A stretch of 64,000 nucleotides of DNA from Aulostomus chinensis (taxonomy: Eukaryota > Chordata > Actinopteri > Syngnathiformes > Aulostomidae), in contig JBBMOA010000021.1 in the NCBI GenBank assembly GCA_037954235.1, positions 4,782,001 through 4,846,000 of the forward strand, read 5' to 3'. The position numbers and the translations under genes are program-made. Shown here one piece after another: positions 36,971 through 49,700 of this stretch (position 1 is its first letter; every line of letters begins with the position of its first letter). Below the pieces are notes generated by a model. The model had not been told where the DNA came from. It did no database searches and saw only the letters and a program-made list of their open reading frames with translations.

Positions 36971-36976
36971 TTTATT
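36971..36976 (-). terminator. polyadenylation signal, probably ralyl
   Basis: AATAAA on the minus strand is followed by atgtttgtgtc, a GU-rich downstream element. Cleavage is expected near 36950-36958. Confidence 0.55.
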
Positions 36977-37540
36977 GACTTGATAAGAACACAAATATTT
37001 ATATACAATGACAAGGACTCTTTTTTCTCCTGCAATACAGCTGTTTGTAATATACTATTTTTTTTATACATGAACTGAAAATACAAAGTTACAGTAAACA
37101 TGCCATTCGATAAAAATATTTTTACAAAAAAATGTACATTTTCTATATAACAGTTACACGTCTCTACAAGCCCCGAACCGAACCCCAGACCTGCCACTGC
37201 GCCAACAAACTGTCAGTATGTTATCTTATTTTAATAAAATGTCTCTTTATAGTCTAATCTTGGATAAAGATGTTAAGGATTAATTACAGGGAGAAAGACA
37301 TGTTGAGCAAAAAAAGCGCCCAAATGACCCGATCAAACTACAACAGTTAAAAGCAATGAGAGGTCGGTGTTTCTTTTTTTTTGTTTCGTTTGTTTCTTCT
37401 TGATTTTTGCAAAATGATCAGACACAATCACCGTACGGTTCATTAAGTAACAAGCTACCAGCGAAACGGATAAACATGAAGCAGCACAGCCATTTCCCTT
37501 GAACATGTTTCTGAATACAAAAATAGTGCTCAATATTACA

Positions 37541-37561
37541 CGCCGCCGCCGCCGCCGCCGC
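37541..37561 (-). repeat. (CGG)7 trinucleotide repeat
   Basis: Seven CGG units on the minus strand, followed at lower coordinates by the putative UTR. The adjacent 37597-37628 segment is also very GC-rich. Confidence 0.9.
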
Positions 37562-38213
37562 TCACCGGACACGTATGAGCTGCAGGACGGAGGTTAGCAG
37601 GGGGGCGGCGCCGCCTCCGGGAGGGGCGCGTCATGAAATAGTGTGAGGTGACTTCCTGTTGGTGTGGTTTAAAGGGTCGGTTCAACCAAAACAACACGTT
37701 AAGTGTTATTATTTGTTATTCAGTGTGAAATCATTAAATACCATCAAAACAATAAATTCCTAATCTATCATCAAATATGATGTCGTCCCCCCCCCCCCCC
37801 CAAAAATTATATATTAATATATTCAATTTCATGTCTTCAAAAAAAAGCCTATTTAGGCTGTTAATTTAAAATATATATGAAGCACATATAAATAAATATG
37901 AAGCGTAAGATGGGGGAATAAACTTTTATAGGCCCTTTTAAAAAACTTTATCAAAACAAACATTCCCAGACAAACTCTCCCAGCACGACGGGAGGGAAAT
38001 CCCTCACGAGTACGAGACCAGTGCTAAATATTCTGCAGGAATTTGAGCGAAATGAGCCTTTAAACCACAACCGACTCTACGTGGAGCCCAGGACCTCAGC
38101 TGCTTCACCTTCAGACAGTATAAAGGTCAAAGGTCAACTCTATTGTCATTCATCCACATACACGGCTCAACAAAATGACCTTCCTCACGGTTGAAGGTGC
38201 CAACAAACACGCG

Positions 38214-38221
<8 letters not shown>

Positions 38222-38271
<50 letters not shown>
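38222..38271. repeat. (AC)25 microsatellite
   Basis: Twenty-five uninterrupted AC units, preceded by CACGCGCACGCGCG, so a stretch able to adopt Z-DNA. It reads (GT)n in the ralyl sense. Confidence 0.95.
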
Positions 38272-38273
<2 letters not shown>

Positions 38274-40213
38274 GTGAACCTCCTGGCCAGTCCCTCGCGG
38301 TGGTTTCACTTCCTGCCAACACATCAAACACTATGATGAATGCTAGTTTCCTCTCAGTATTATTTTTTACTTATAAAACTTATCCAGCTCACGTACGGTA
38401 GTGGGAGTGCTAGTGTCGCTAAAAGCTAGCACTGTAACCTTTGACCCTTGGATTGCATGTTTCTCTGGGACAACCATTTTTGGGCAAAAAGCTAGCTCAC
38501 TAGCTTAGCTGGGAGGACGACTAACTAGTTTATTTCCTTAAGTAGTTGGCGTGTTCCTTTAAGTAAGAGGATCGGCTGATGTCATTGGCTGATCATCGGT
38601 CTGAAAGACGCCAAATTTAGCTGCCACGCCTGGGAAATAACCTCCGACTTCAGACACCAAACAGAAGTCTGCCATCGCTCAGAACCGGAACAGAAATAAC
38701 CAGCGCAATTAAAACTGAACAGAATGAAGACAAACCCATTGCATCATTCACGTCCCGCCTTTGTCCCGCTACTGAAGTTCTTGTAGACATTTTTAGGTTC
38801 ATCTCACAAGAAAAAAGGTTTTGCAGCATTTTTTGCCACTTGGGGCAGTCAAGCTGCTTTGAGACAGGCACTCCGGCTTCAAGCCAGTGTCGCCAACTCT
38901 GCTCTGTGGCAGTTTTCTGCATTTTTCGGGAGAAAACGCTGAATAAGGACAGAAACGGTTTCAGGTCAAATTCCAGAAGCAAACTGAGTTAGAGGGTTGA
39001 TGTCAGGTGGGCGTGGCTGCAGTCGCACTTTGCTCCGTAGCACGCCAACAGGAATGAAAACGGAATATTTCATAAGCGTCTGACGCAAACACGTTTTTCT
39101 GAAATATCGTCTCAGTTCGAGGAGGGTCCATGATTAAAGATCACCGTCATTTGTCAAAGCAGCTGATGCGTGTGACAGAGCTGAGTTTAATAAACAGAAG
39201 CTACACACTAAAGATGTAGTTCCTAATTCATCACGACTGCGTGAGCAACAAAAGCCCGGGAGTACTTCTGGATTACAGAACCATACGGCATATGGAGGAT
39301 TCAGAGTAAAACATCTTCCGCCATCTCCACGCAGGAAAGGGACTGAATGCAGATGAGGAAGCGAGACGTCGGCGGAGAGGAAGAAGGAGGCGCTGGCTCC
39401 CGCACAGCTGAACACTCCATGTTGGGATGCACAGGCTGTGTGTGTTGAGACTCAGGGCCGTGCTCCTTGGCAGCGGGCCTGCGCCAGCGTTGGCTCGTAA
39501 GCGCAGGAAGCTCTTTCTGCTTCGTAAACTTGGCGAGAGCGGGACCGTAAGATGGGACGGCCCCACAGGGCGTTGGTGTGATAAATGGATGAAGTTCTGC
39601 TCACAGCTACTGGCTTATTTATGAGTGGAAGTCGGAGCAGACGGCCATCATGTTTCATTCATTTTCCTGATGTCACACTGTGGTCGCACATTGTTCTGTC
39701 ACTTATTCACTGGATTTTTGAGCAACAACCCCCCCCCCCCCCCCCAAAAAAAAGTTAATTGGAAAACAGTTTGTGAAATTACAGCGCAAACACATTTCAT
39801 AGAAGCAACAGTTGTTCAACAATGTCATGTTCCTTTCTTTTCAAGTCGCGTCATCCTTTATTTTGTGTGTGTGTGTGTGTGTTTTGTTTTTTGTCGCCCT
39901 GCCCGTCTCAGGGACACGATTAGTGTACGATGACTGTCAGCCGCTTTGCGATGAAATAGAAGTTGCACAAAAGTATTCACGAGGTAAATTCAGGCCAATG
40001 CAAATGAGTTTTAAATACACTTTCTGAAGAGAGCGCATCACATTCAGGCCGTAGCGCCGCACACGCCGAATGTGATTCAGCATCTCTTGAACACACGCAC
40101 GCACGCACACACACGTCCAGAATCTTTATCCCTCAGAGATCCTTTTCTGTCTCTTGAAGGTGGTGATGAGTTCTAATACCGCCGGCCATGACAGTCTCCT
40201 TCCTCACCCTGAA

Positions 40214-43200
40214 CCCAGAAAAAAAAAAGGAAAAAGAAGGAGAAAACACATTATAGGAGCGTCTCTCCTCCTCAAACACGATAGCTATTTATAATCTGAT
40301 GAGGATTAAGCCCAGTTTAAAGCTGTCCACTTTGAATGGTCTTAAAAATATCTTGAGAAGTGCAGAAATGTTTGCTGCTAGCCTCTCTAATCCTTCTGGA
40401 CATGACTTATTGAGGTTCTTCTCAGTCTGATTTTCTATCCTTCACAAGCCTGAGAGCAAAACATTCACATTTTCACTGCGACCTTGAGTGGGATTTTCAG
40501 GTTTTTAAATATATGTGCTCCTCAGAGGGGTTTTTTCTGAATCGGCCGCTGATAGAATTTTAAAAAAGGTCGAGATGTGCAAAGGAAATGGAGAGCAGAA
40601 GTGTGGCGTGTTTCCCTGTGTGTGGAGAGAGAGCTGGGAGCTGGACAGGCAGATAAAGACCAGCAGGACAGAAGCTCCGGTGTCAGCAGTGAACCAACAC
40701 TTCAAGTGTGTCAGCAAACTTTACTGGAATGAATTCTTCACCCAGAAGCAACACATTTTACACCAAAAAAAAAAAGAAAGACCAGAACTAACTAATCCTC
40801 CAGGAGCACAACTCTGCTGGAAGGTTGTTTGAATGTAGCGACTCTGCTGATTATTGATGAAATGAATAATTAAAAGAAGCAGTTGAGACAAACAAATTCA
40901 TAAAGCATAATAATAAACCAGTCACATGTTCGTCAGTGGGATTTAGACAGCTAGCACGCCGCTATGCTAACCAGCTTAGTCTGAAAGCAAAGCGTAGGCT
41001 GCGATGTTTTCGGAGTCGGATTTTGGTGGGTGGAAAGTAGTTTCAGGGCCTGATGTCATCATCTTTAATAACGGCCCTGATGTTGACCGTCGCTGCAGCT
41101 CATTTCTGTCGTAGCACGCTCATGCTACGGCGCGGGAGGTGCTCCATCCGACACCTTAAGAGAACAGGCGCCGCTACGTCAGGGTTCTCCAGTGTAGCCA
41201 GTGGATATCTGGTCCAAAACCACCGGCTTCCATGCTCCCCCTCATAGTTTACGGTGCGTGTAGCAACTTGAGAGGTTTGCGTGGAGCTGAAAGACGAGGA
41301 GTGCGGGCGGATCGTTTCAAAGCAGCCAGTTTACACTCAGACATGAACGCAGGTCAAGAAACGCCAACCACAGACGTTTTTCCCAACCTTGCTGTTCCAC
41401 CAGTGCGTCCCGTCACCAAGGTGCGCTCAAATGGGATTGGTCAAAGCCACTCACACTACTTATTTTCCGCCATTTTCTCCCTTGCCTGCCGATCCTGTAT
41501 TTCAATGTAGGCCCGTTTACAGGGAGAAGGCGCGTGGACCCAACTCAGGAGGGTTAATTAAGCTTAAACTTTTGTAGATTAAGATTAAACCAAAGCTAGT
41601 GGCCATATTGATCGGGCCTGTCTTTAAGGAGCACCTCAGATATGAGGTGAACTGCAGAAGCAAGAGAAAACTGTCACAGAGCACATCAATAGTGCCCCCC
41701 CCCCCGACCCTCTATGAAGAAGCAGGAAGCTCGGAGCTAACTGATGCCGCCGCCGCCGCCGCATCATTACCCTCACCACGAGAGGTGCGAGTCAGGGAAC
41801 TCTTCACCTCAGGTCTCGCCACTCGTAACCCCGTTCTTCTTCTCCACAGTTCAATTAGACGAGTGTTGTTTATGGCCGGTTCTGGACCATTGGAACACCG
41901 TTAATGTTCCCTCTCTCAGACACGGCGTTCGCTGCCCCTCAAGCGGAGCCGCTCGTCTGAACGTCGCTGCTCTTATGACTTAGCGGATGATTAATTAATG
42001 TTTGGAGACGCTCACGGAACAGTTGAGCGGCGGCGGTTGTTTAATGAGGACCGGATGCAGGAGTCTGCGGGACATTTAGGAGGCTTGCAGAACAACATGA
42101 CAACAGAACCCGTCTTACCTAATCTCAGTTGTCAATATCCGATACATGGTTCTCTATCTGAAAAGGAGAACAAAAGAGAGGATTCATGGATATTTTCATA
42201 ATCTGTCATCAATATGACCTTCAGGAAACAAGTAAATCTCTTCCTCCGCCCGTCTGATGAACAATCTCCTCCATCAGCTCCTATCAGGGATGATCCTGCT
42301 CACCTGCTTAATGGCTAATAAATATTGCATCAAGGCGAAAGCACAGGCCACGACTGAGCCCGGTGGAATCCTGGATAATTGCTTCGGTGTCACTGCTTGA
42401 ACTTGAAAAACTGTCAGGTGTGAAATAACAATGAGTAGCTTTATATTTTAATTCATTAATAACTTTAATTAACTTTTTTTTCCAGCGGGGGGTGGGGTGG
42501 GGGGGTGGTTTGGGTTCCCTGAAGATAACGTACTGGGCTGAAACATTATTTAATGACGCTTAAAGGAACTTGAATAGACTGAATATGTAAGACTTTCTGT
42601 TTAAAATGTTCTGAATGGGACTGATTAAGAACTCAGCAGAGACCTCTCGTTTATTTTCTAATTAATTAAGTTGATTATCAGCCGTGACGTCGTGACCGCC
42701 AGGGGTCGACTAGCGAGAAGGTTGTGAGACAATGCTAACAGGAGAGGTGTCAACCTTCGGCTTGAGAAAAAGGGTTTTTTGGGTTGTTATTGTTGTTGTT
42801 TTGTTTTTTTTACCCCGCAATCTCACAGAGAATTACTGCAGTTCCCACAATCCCCACGCGTAGCGGCGATGTCTGATTGGTGGAACGCGCTGTTACCACG
42901 GGACATGACATCCTCTCACAGAGACAAGAAAACGATCCCTTGTTTCTTTATGGGGTGAGTGTTTTTTAAACGCATGAAGGCAGATGCACCCTCCTGCCTG
43001 TGCCTTTGACCTCCCCTTACGATTTCCTGTTGTCTTTTTGCTTTTTCGCCTTTTTAAACATCAACGTTCTCGGCTAAAAGGTGCTGAACGAGCAGCACTC
43101 GTTTCCTCTTGATCCTCTTTTCTGTTCTAAAGAAGGAAACTGTGGCGATCTGAACTTTTTTTGACTTGGAAGAATCTCAGCTGACTGAGATGTTTCCCGC

Positions 43201-43700
43201 CTGGTTACGTGAAACATCGATTTTCAGGGGTTGGGGGGGAGGCTGACAGCCACCGATCTGCTTTGTTGACTCTTCAATACTGGTTTTATTCGTTCAGTGA
43301 GCATGAGAGGAAAAAAGCTCCAGCTCTTGTGCACTGTGATACATCCAGTGTTTCACCAGCAGATCCACACAGGTCTGGTCTCAAACGCTCATCCATGTCC
43401 CACGATCCCTCTGCTTTAATTACAGGCTGTTACGTGTGTGTGAGTCAGTGTGCGTGCATGTGTGCGTGAACCAGTGAGAAGCTTTACTTCCACTCTCTGA
43501 GTCGGGGTCGACAGGGAGAAACTGTCAGTCCAGGCGCCCTCACCATTCACTCATGTGAAGCCTTGCGCTCTCAGATCTGTGGCCATGAATAATTCTGGAA
43601 AATTAACTTTCAGAACACAAAGACTGTCTGCCCACTTGAGATCTCCCAAAGTGCAAGGCTTTCTCTCCCTCCCTGTCAGCCCTGTCAAATGTTTCTTTTA
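40214..43700 (-). other. putative last ralyl intron
   Basis: No exon between these limits continues the RALYL protein. It contains short GC-rich runs such as (CCG)5 near 41747 and G/C homopolymers near 42485. The human-like ending LQIK was looked for and not found. Confidence 0.4.
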
Positions 43701-43701
43701 C

Positions 43702-46700
43702 CAGATGGTGGCTGCCCTCCTCGTCGTAGTCGTCCTCGCCTCCGTCGGTCATCTCTCCGGCCTCCACGTCCAGCGCCCCCTCGCCGGCCTCCTCCCCGGA
43801 GTTCTCTGCCGTCTCTGACACAGACTCCTCATGCAGGGAGTCACAGTTGTCCTCGTACTTTCTCTGAGCCTCTGTGGGGGAGGGGGCAAGGAAACGAGCA
43901 GGATCACTTTCACTTTCCACAGGAAGTAGCTGCTTCAAACAAAACGAAGAGCTCCTTTTTCTTTTCTTCCGCGTGTGTTTGATCGACTTTGTTGTCGCGG
44001 AACTGAGGCGAAAACACAAAACGCTCATTCTGGCACACGATTAAAGGAAGTAAGCTTGATTTGCGTCAACATCGGCATGTATGGCAGCATAATTTGTTCT
44101 CTAGCACCACCTCGTGGAGGTTTAAAGCTGCCCGTTTTACTGGGTTTTGCCGTTACTTTTCATCTGTTCACTGGAAGTAAATCCCAGCGCAAATGTGCAC
44201 CTTGGGATGATGTCACAGAGGCTCAGCCCCGTGTGCTTGTGCGTACGTCGTCTGATGATCACAAGGGGCTTTGTTTCCATTCTTATCCCCCCTGGATCTT
44301 TCTTGGTGCCTGAACCACCCATGAGGATGTTTTAATTTTAGGCTGCCACAGGACAGGAACTCCATTTGTGGTAATGTCCATGAGTCGCCCGAAACAGCGG
44401 ACCAATCAGAACAGAGCAGACTTCTCTGAGGTGGAGCAGGAGCCCATACAGCCCGTTTCTGTAGACTGGCTGGATTTACCGCCTGTAGATCTGTAACCAG
44501 GAGGGTTCGGACCGTAAGTGCATGCTAACAGTGGCGCATCGGGAATAACGTGGCCCCTTTAAGCTGCATCTTGGACTTCCATAGGCACAAGGCAGCCACA
44601 TGGTTATTTTGGCATTGATAGGACATAAATACAAGTAATCTCCAGTGAGTGATGAGAGGTGAAATTGTGCTGAGTCAGATGTCCTCACTCTGCGGTGCAC
44701 TCAGATGGACAGAGGTGGTTCAACTCTAATGACGGAAACTGTCAGTTCAACACATCTGACACAATAGACTTGATTACATTTTCCCTTTATTTCCTCTTCT
44801 ATCTGGTATTAAGTGACACCAACAGCCCGGCTCGTTCTTTCTCCATTTAAAACCAGTAAGTGCACGCCTGCGGGCTGACAGCAGAGTAGCGCCGCACATT
44901 AATGGATGATGGCGTGACCAACACCGTGTGGTTTCTGTAGACGAGCTATTAAGCACTCTAGCCTCAGCAAATCCACTTAATCCTGAAATTTCACATTAGC
45001 ATCAACAATTTCCAAATTACACAAATTCAGGGAAATTCAGGCGGTGTGGCTATAAAATGTTAAGTGTTTTCAAATATTACTAACAGAAATATTTGCTTAT
45101 CAAATCCCGTGATTTCTTTGGTGGCTAAAAGAGAAGATCTCTGCATCATCGCTGCAAACGCGCTTCGCGCACTTTTGCCCGTAACGTCAGAGTGACCTCC
45201 GTGAGCTGCACTTCACTTATAAACTGAGTCAGCTCGCCGCTGACGTCCGTCCGCGGTTATGACAGAGAGCTCCACTGCCTCTTATCTCCCGCAATGTCAG
45301 TGAGACTTATGGCAGGGGTGTGCTCTTCATTTCCCACCCTCTCGGAGCGTTTTCTCACCAGACTCCACTCTCTGCTGCTTCTCAATCTTCTCCAGGCGTC
45401 CCAGCAAAGAGTCGATCTTCATCTTTATCTGGGTGAGCTCCCGTTTAATAGTCTGAAGCTGGTCCGTCTTCACTGCTGAGGCACAGAAAACAAACACATC
45501 CTCACGTTGCTTGCACTCACTCTGGCGATGGCAGTTCATCACAGATGACATGCTGTCATCTCTTAATACTCTTTAATGTTTTGGTTTTGGCTATCGCATC
45601 ATCGCTCTGAGTCACACTTTTCCTCGGGGGGGAAGAACATCTCAAATCCGGCCAACTGTAAAGTTACCCAGCTGAAATTGTAGACCTGCTGCTTTCAATT
45701 TGAAGATTAGTGCACGGCTTACGCCCACAACGCCGTGCTGAGCTGCTCAAGTTCGGCTCAGCGGTGCCAATATCGGAACAAACTTCACGTTATCTTTGGG
45801 TTGCCAGATGAGGTTTGTAATTGGATCGTTTACACTGAAGGATATTAGTGTACGTTTCAGATTTTGGAGAAATGAAATAAGACGACCAAGTTTGTTTTGT
45901 TTTTTTTCAGCTTATCCGGTAGTCCAGGAGGCTGAGGAGTTATTGTTTTAAAGCTCACATATTTTCTTGTTTTTTTTCTTTTCTGGAAAGAAAAAGGTAT
46001 GCAAATGTAAATCTTTCATTTAAACCCACATCCAGTAAACCCACTGAAGGGTGAGGTGAAATGAGCTCCTTTAAGCGCAAGACATTTAGAATCCCAAACT
46101 GGAGAGAGATTAAAAAAATACCAGTCAAAGGTTGTGCTACATTTTGCTGTTTTCGCTCTAAATTGAGGACAAGGAGGCAAATGCATCCTAAAAGTCTTTC
46201 CAAGCCGCTTCTACATTTTTAATGAGAGAAATCAAAGACCCGCATATCACGATGGAACTCCTGTCCACACAAATACTCGAAATCTCATTTGAATATAATT
46301 TGTGGTCGAGGTTTTGGGATCTGGGCTGGTCTGACCGGGGCCATAACTCAGCGGTCGCAGCATCTGAATATTTATGGAGGAGCATTTGTTAGGAAACAAG
46401 TCAAGGAGAGAAAGACCTGGATGAGTTGAGCTAATAATTAATTGTGTGATCATCTCAAGCAAGGAGAGTCTCATTAAAGACTTAAGGCTGCCACAGACTT
46501 CCGAGCGCCGTGAAAAAAGTGCAAGATAAATGAAGTACATGTAACATTTATTCAGGTGCTGGTACACAACTCTCACGTAGTTGTGACATGGTAGGAGAGG
46601 AGAAGACGTGGATGCTTTGGTGGTGCTGAGCCGTGAGGGACCTCACTCTCCGACACCTCAGCAGATGCACTGGCGATTGATGCGAGTGCCCACGGGTCTT

Positions 46701-49700
46701 AGCGTCCTTGCTACATGCCAGCGGCGCAGGGTTCGAGTCTGGTGGTGGGCAGGACTGACACAACGCAGGTCACGCAGGTTGCTACTAGCTAGCTTGCTTG
46801 GAGGTAGCTTTGTGTAGCGAGGGCGACTTTGAAAACAGCACAGCAGAAGAGGAAAGGGTGGAGAACGCTGGCTGAGCTGCTCAGCTGATGGATGGGGAAC
46901 TTTTACTGAAAGTAGCACCGGGAGAACTGAACTGAATTTGGTGTTGCGCTGAGGGAAACTCCACCAGGTCCTCTCATAAGTGAATATTTCATATAAACAC
47001 CACAACAAAGAGTGTTGCAGGAGGGACAGGGGGCACGCGTTCCCCTCCCACTGCTTCTGTTTACTGCCTTCTGAAGAAAGGTTCTCCCTCCTCGGCTTCA
47101 CTTGGGCTTTTTACACCACGACGTGCGTCTGAGGTTTGGGTAAATGAAGCGGAACCATACCCTGTCAAAGTCTGAGCCTTAACTGTCACATGCAAATAAC
47201 ATCTGCTGGAGAATAAAGAACATATTCATACGAGGGCCGTCAACGTTAATTCAATGTTGCTCGTCTCATGGCTGCTCAAACGAGGCTGTACTCGCCTCGC
47301 CAGCTCCAACCCAGCAGATTAAAAACCATAAAGTCATGAGATAATCATATTCCTTAACCTTCGGCTACTGAAATGTGGCATCGTTTGGGAAGGGGGGAGG
47401 GGGGTTTGTAAAAAAAATAAATAAATAAATAAAATACACCAACAGAAGTTGAGGGGAAAACATAAAATTCACATTGACACCTATCAGATTGTGTCAGGGC
47501 TGGAGAGAGGATGGATGAGCTCTCAGTAAACAAGCCCACGAGTTCCTGCGAGGGAAATCAAAAACGTGCTCTATATGCATGCCCCCCCGACCAGAGCTCC
47601 TCCTATGTCTCACATATGCATAAAACATGAACGGCTGCATGATATTTGGTGACATATTACTCCCCATGAAAGGTTTTTTTTTTTAATCCGTCAGTAGAAT
47701 TAATTCTGAAAAAAACAACACCGGCAGCACAGGTATGGAGTGTTTCCTTCGGCGAGTGTTTAATCTGAGTGAATAATCCCACACAGAAGACCTCGGTTGA
47801 AGCTGCCACCAACCTGAAAGCAACGGAGCCGCAGAAAATGAAACTTTCCGGCGTGAAAGAAGGACGAGTGCGGTTATCTCGATGGCGGGTAACACTGAGG
47901 TGTCTATCTGCCACCCAGCGTCACCTGCTCCAACGTGTGCAAATCAACATCCACGAAAGCGCACACGCACGCCCCCGGATCCTTATTCCAGCATTATCTC
48001 AGCTCACTCCGGGCAGCTTACTAGTTGTCCTTTGATGATAAGAGAGTGTGGAATAGTTTCTAATTTATCAGCGCCTGCAGGCGCTTTTTTTTCCCCTCTC
48101 CCTCTTTTGTGCTATCAGACACATAAGCTGCAGAGAGAAAACATACACATCCTAATCCAAAATCGTTTCATCAACACAGCAACTTCAGATAGCCTGGAAA
48201 TGGGAGGAAAATACGCTATTGTTATTCAATAAGCATTAGGGGAGATTTAGGGAACGAGTAATGAATCTAATTTTAGGGCCTGGTGATGGGGAAAGTCAGG
48301 ATAGCTTGAATTTATGAAGATTAAACTGGACAAAGCTGCTGATTAAGTGGCTGAGAAGTGTTTGAAGAAAGATGTTTGTTGCAATATCTGAACTTCATCT
48401 TGGTTTATAACCGCCAGTCTGCGGGAGTAAAGCATTATGAAGTTAAGGCGGTGATATTTTCCAGTGAAATATAGGCGAAATTGATTTTACCGATGTGATG
48501 AAGGCGACGGCAGATTTATCACTGGACTCCGCAGTCGGCTTGAATTAGTTCTTGGTGCCGTCTTCCAGCTCATTGTTTGGGCTTTATGGGCCGGTCCCGC
48601 ACTGCTACGGCTCACTCCAACACTCCTCATCAATCTCACTTCCGCACAAAAGAAGGCAGCTGGTTTCAGCCAAAAAAAAGAGAACTCACTCCGCCCTACC
48701 TGCCAGGCTCCGAGAGGCTTGCTTGCAGTGACCTAGTGAAGCAAGTGGAACGTTTAACAAGTGGGGAACCCTCAAGTGTGGGCGGGTGAGCGTGGGTGTG
48801 CAGGAAGAACTCTCACAGTTGGCCGCCGTCATGAGGTGTTTGGACTTTTTGCACCCACAAAATGACCAAAAGGTACAAACCAAACAGACACGGCAAATTC
48901 AAAATGGAGGAAAGCTTTGCAATATTGCAACATCCTATGCCTCCCCATTTTTTTGCTTCAGTGTTATTGAAACAATTGTCATTAAAACATTCATCAGTTT
49001 TCATCATAAAACTAATTAAAAGAAGAGGTCCGAGTACAGGAAAAGTGCTGGAGGATGTTTATCGAAGTGTCCGTCTCCCTGAATGCATTTATTACGATTC
49101 GTTCTGTTTAAGTTTTCTTGTTTACCTTAAATCCACCGGCTGGATATTTGTCTGCTTCATGAAGCTGAGACATTAATTTGAAGCTGTAATGAATCATATT
49201 GGGTCCACACATAAAACTGGACTATTAAAAAAACTGAAATAAATCAAGTTCTGTAGAATTAGAAGCAGTCCTGGGTTGCATACAGAGCTGGGAGAGTGTG
49301 ACGATCGAGTACACGAGTCGAAATAACCTGTGCATACTTCTACTCCTTTTATCATGAAGTACCTGTGTGTTTATGAGTATTTATTCTTCATGGAATGAGA
49401 AATTTCATTGTTTATTTCATTTTACCTCTGTTCTGTGTATTTATCTGCTATGATGTAATGTTTTAATTCATTTCATCTCCATTCATGGTTTGAAGGAACT
49501 GTACAGTATGGATGCAGTATCGTGCTTGTGATTCCTTTCTTAACATCCGTATCTCCAGATAAGTACGCTTGTTTTCTCTATATAATGGGCTGGTATATAA
49601 GATGGCCTGTTTTAGGTCATTATCTTGATAGTGAATTCATCGTTTTGCTGTCTTGAGAAAAATGACATTTAAAAAAAAAGGAGATCATTTAACCTTCAAT

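Larger units (their letters stand above)
36950..40208 (-). other. ralyl: putative terminal exon and 3' UTR of ralyl
   Basis: The 3' end is supported by AATAAA on the minus strand (36976-36971) followed by a GT-rich stretch. Upstream lies an AT-rich, T/A-run sequence (37140-36980) typical of conserved 3' UTR ends. The 5' limit is the best acceptor downstream of the last certain exon: a long T run, then ctgggttcag|ggtgag at 40208. In phase it would encode GEEGDCHGRRY and stop at 40175-40173. That differs from the human C-terminus (ending FLQIK), so this exon is tentative. The UTR would contain an (AC)25 tract and a (CGG)7 tract. Confidence 0.35.

Noticed and set aside
43603..43701. Read-through extension of the ralyl acidic exon
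   Set aside because: A good donor (ctg|gtaaaag) ends the exon at 43702, and the added residues do not resemble RALYL.
46690..46745. Possible tRNA gene or SINE head (gggttcgagtct B box)
   Set aside because: No cloverleaf can be formed and no A box or shared body was found; at most a decayed SINE.
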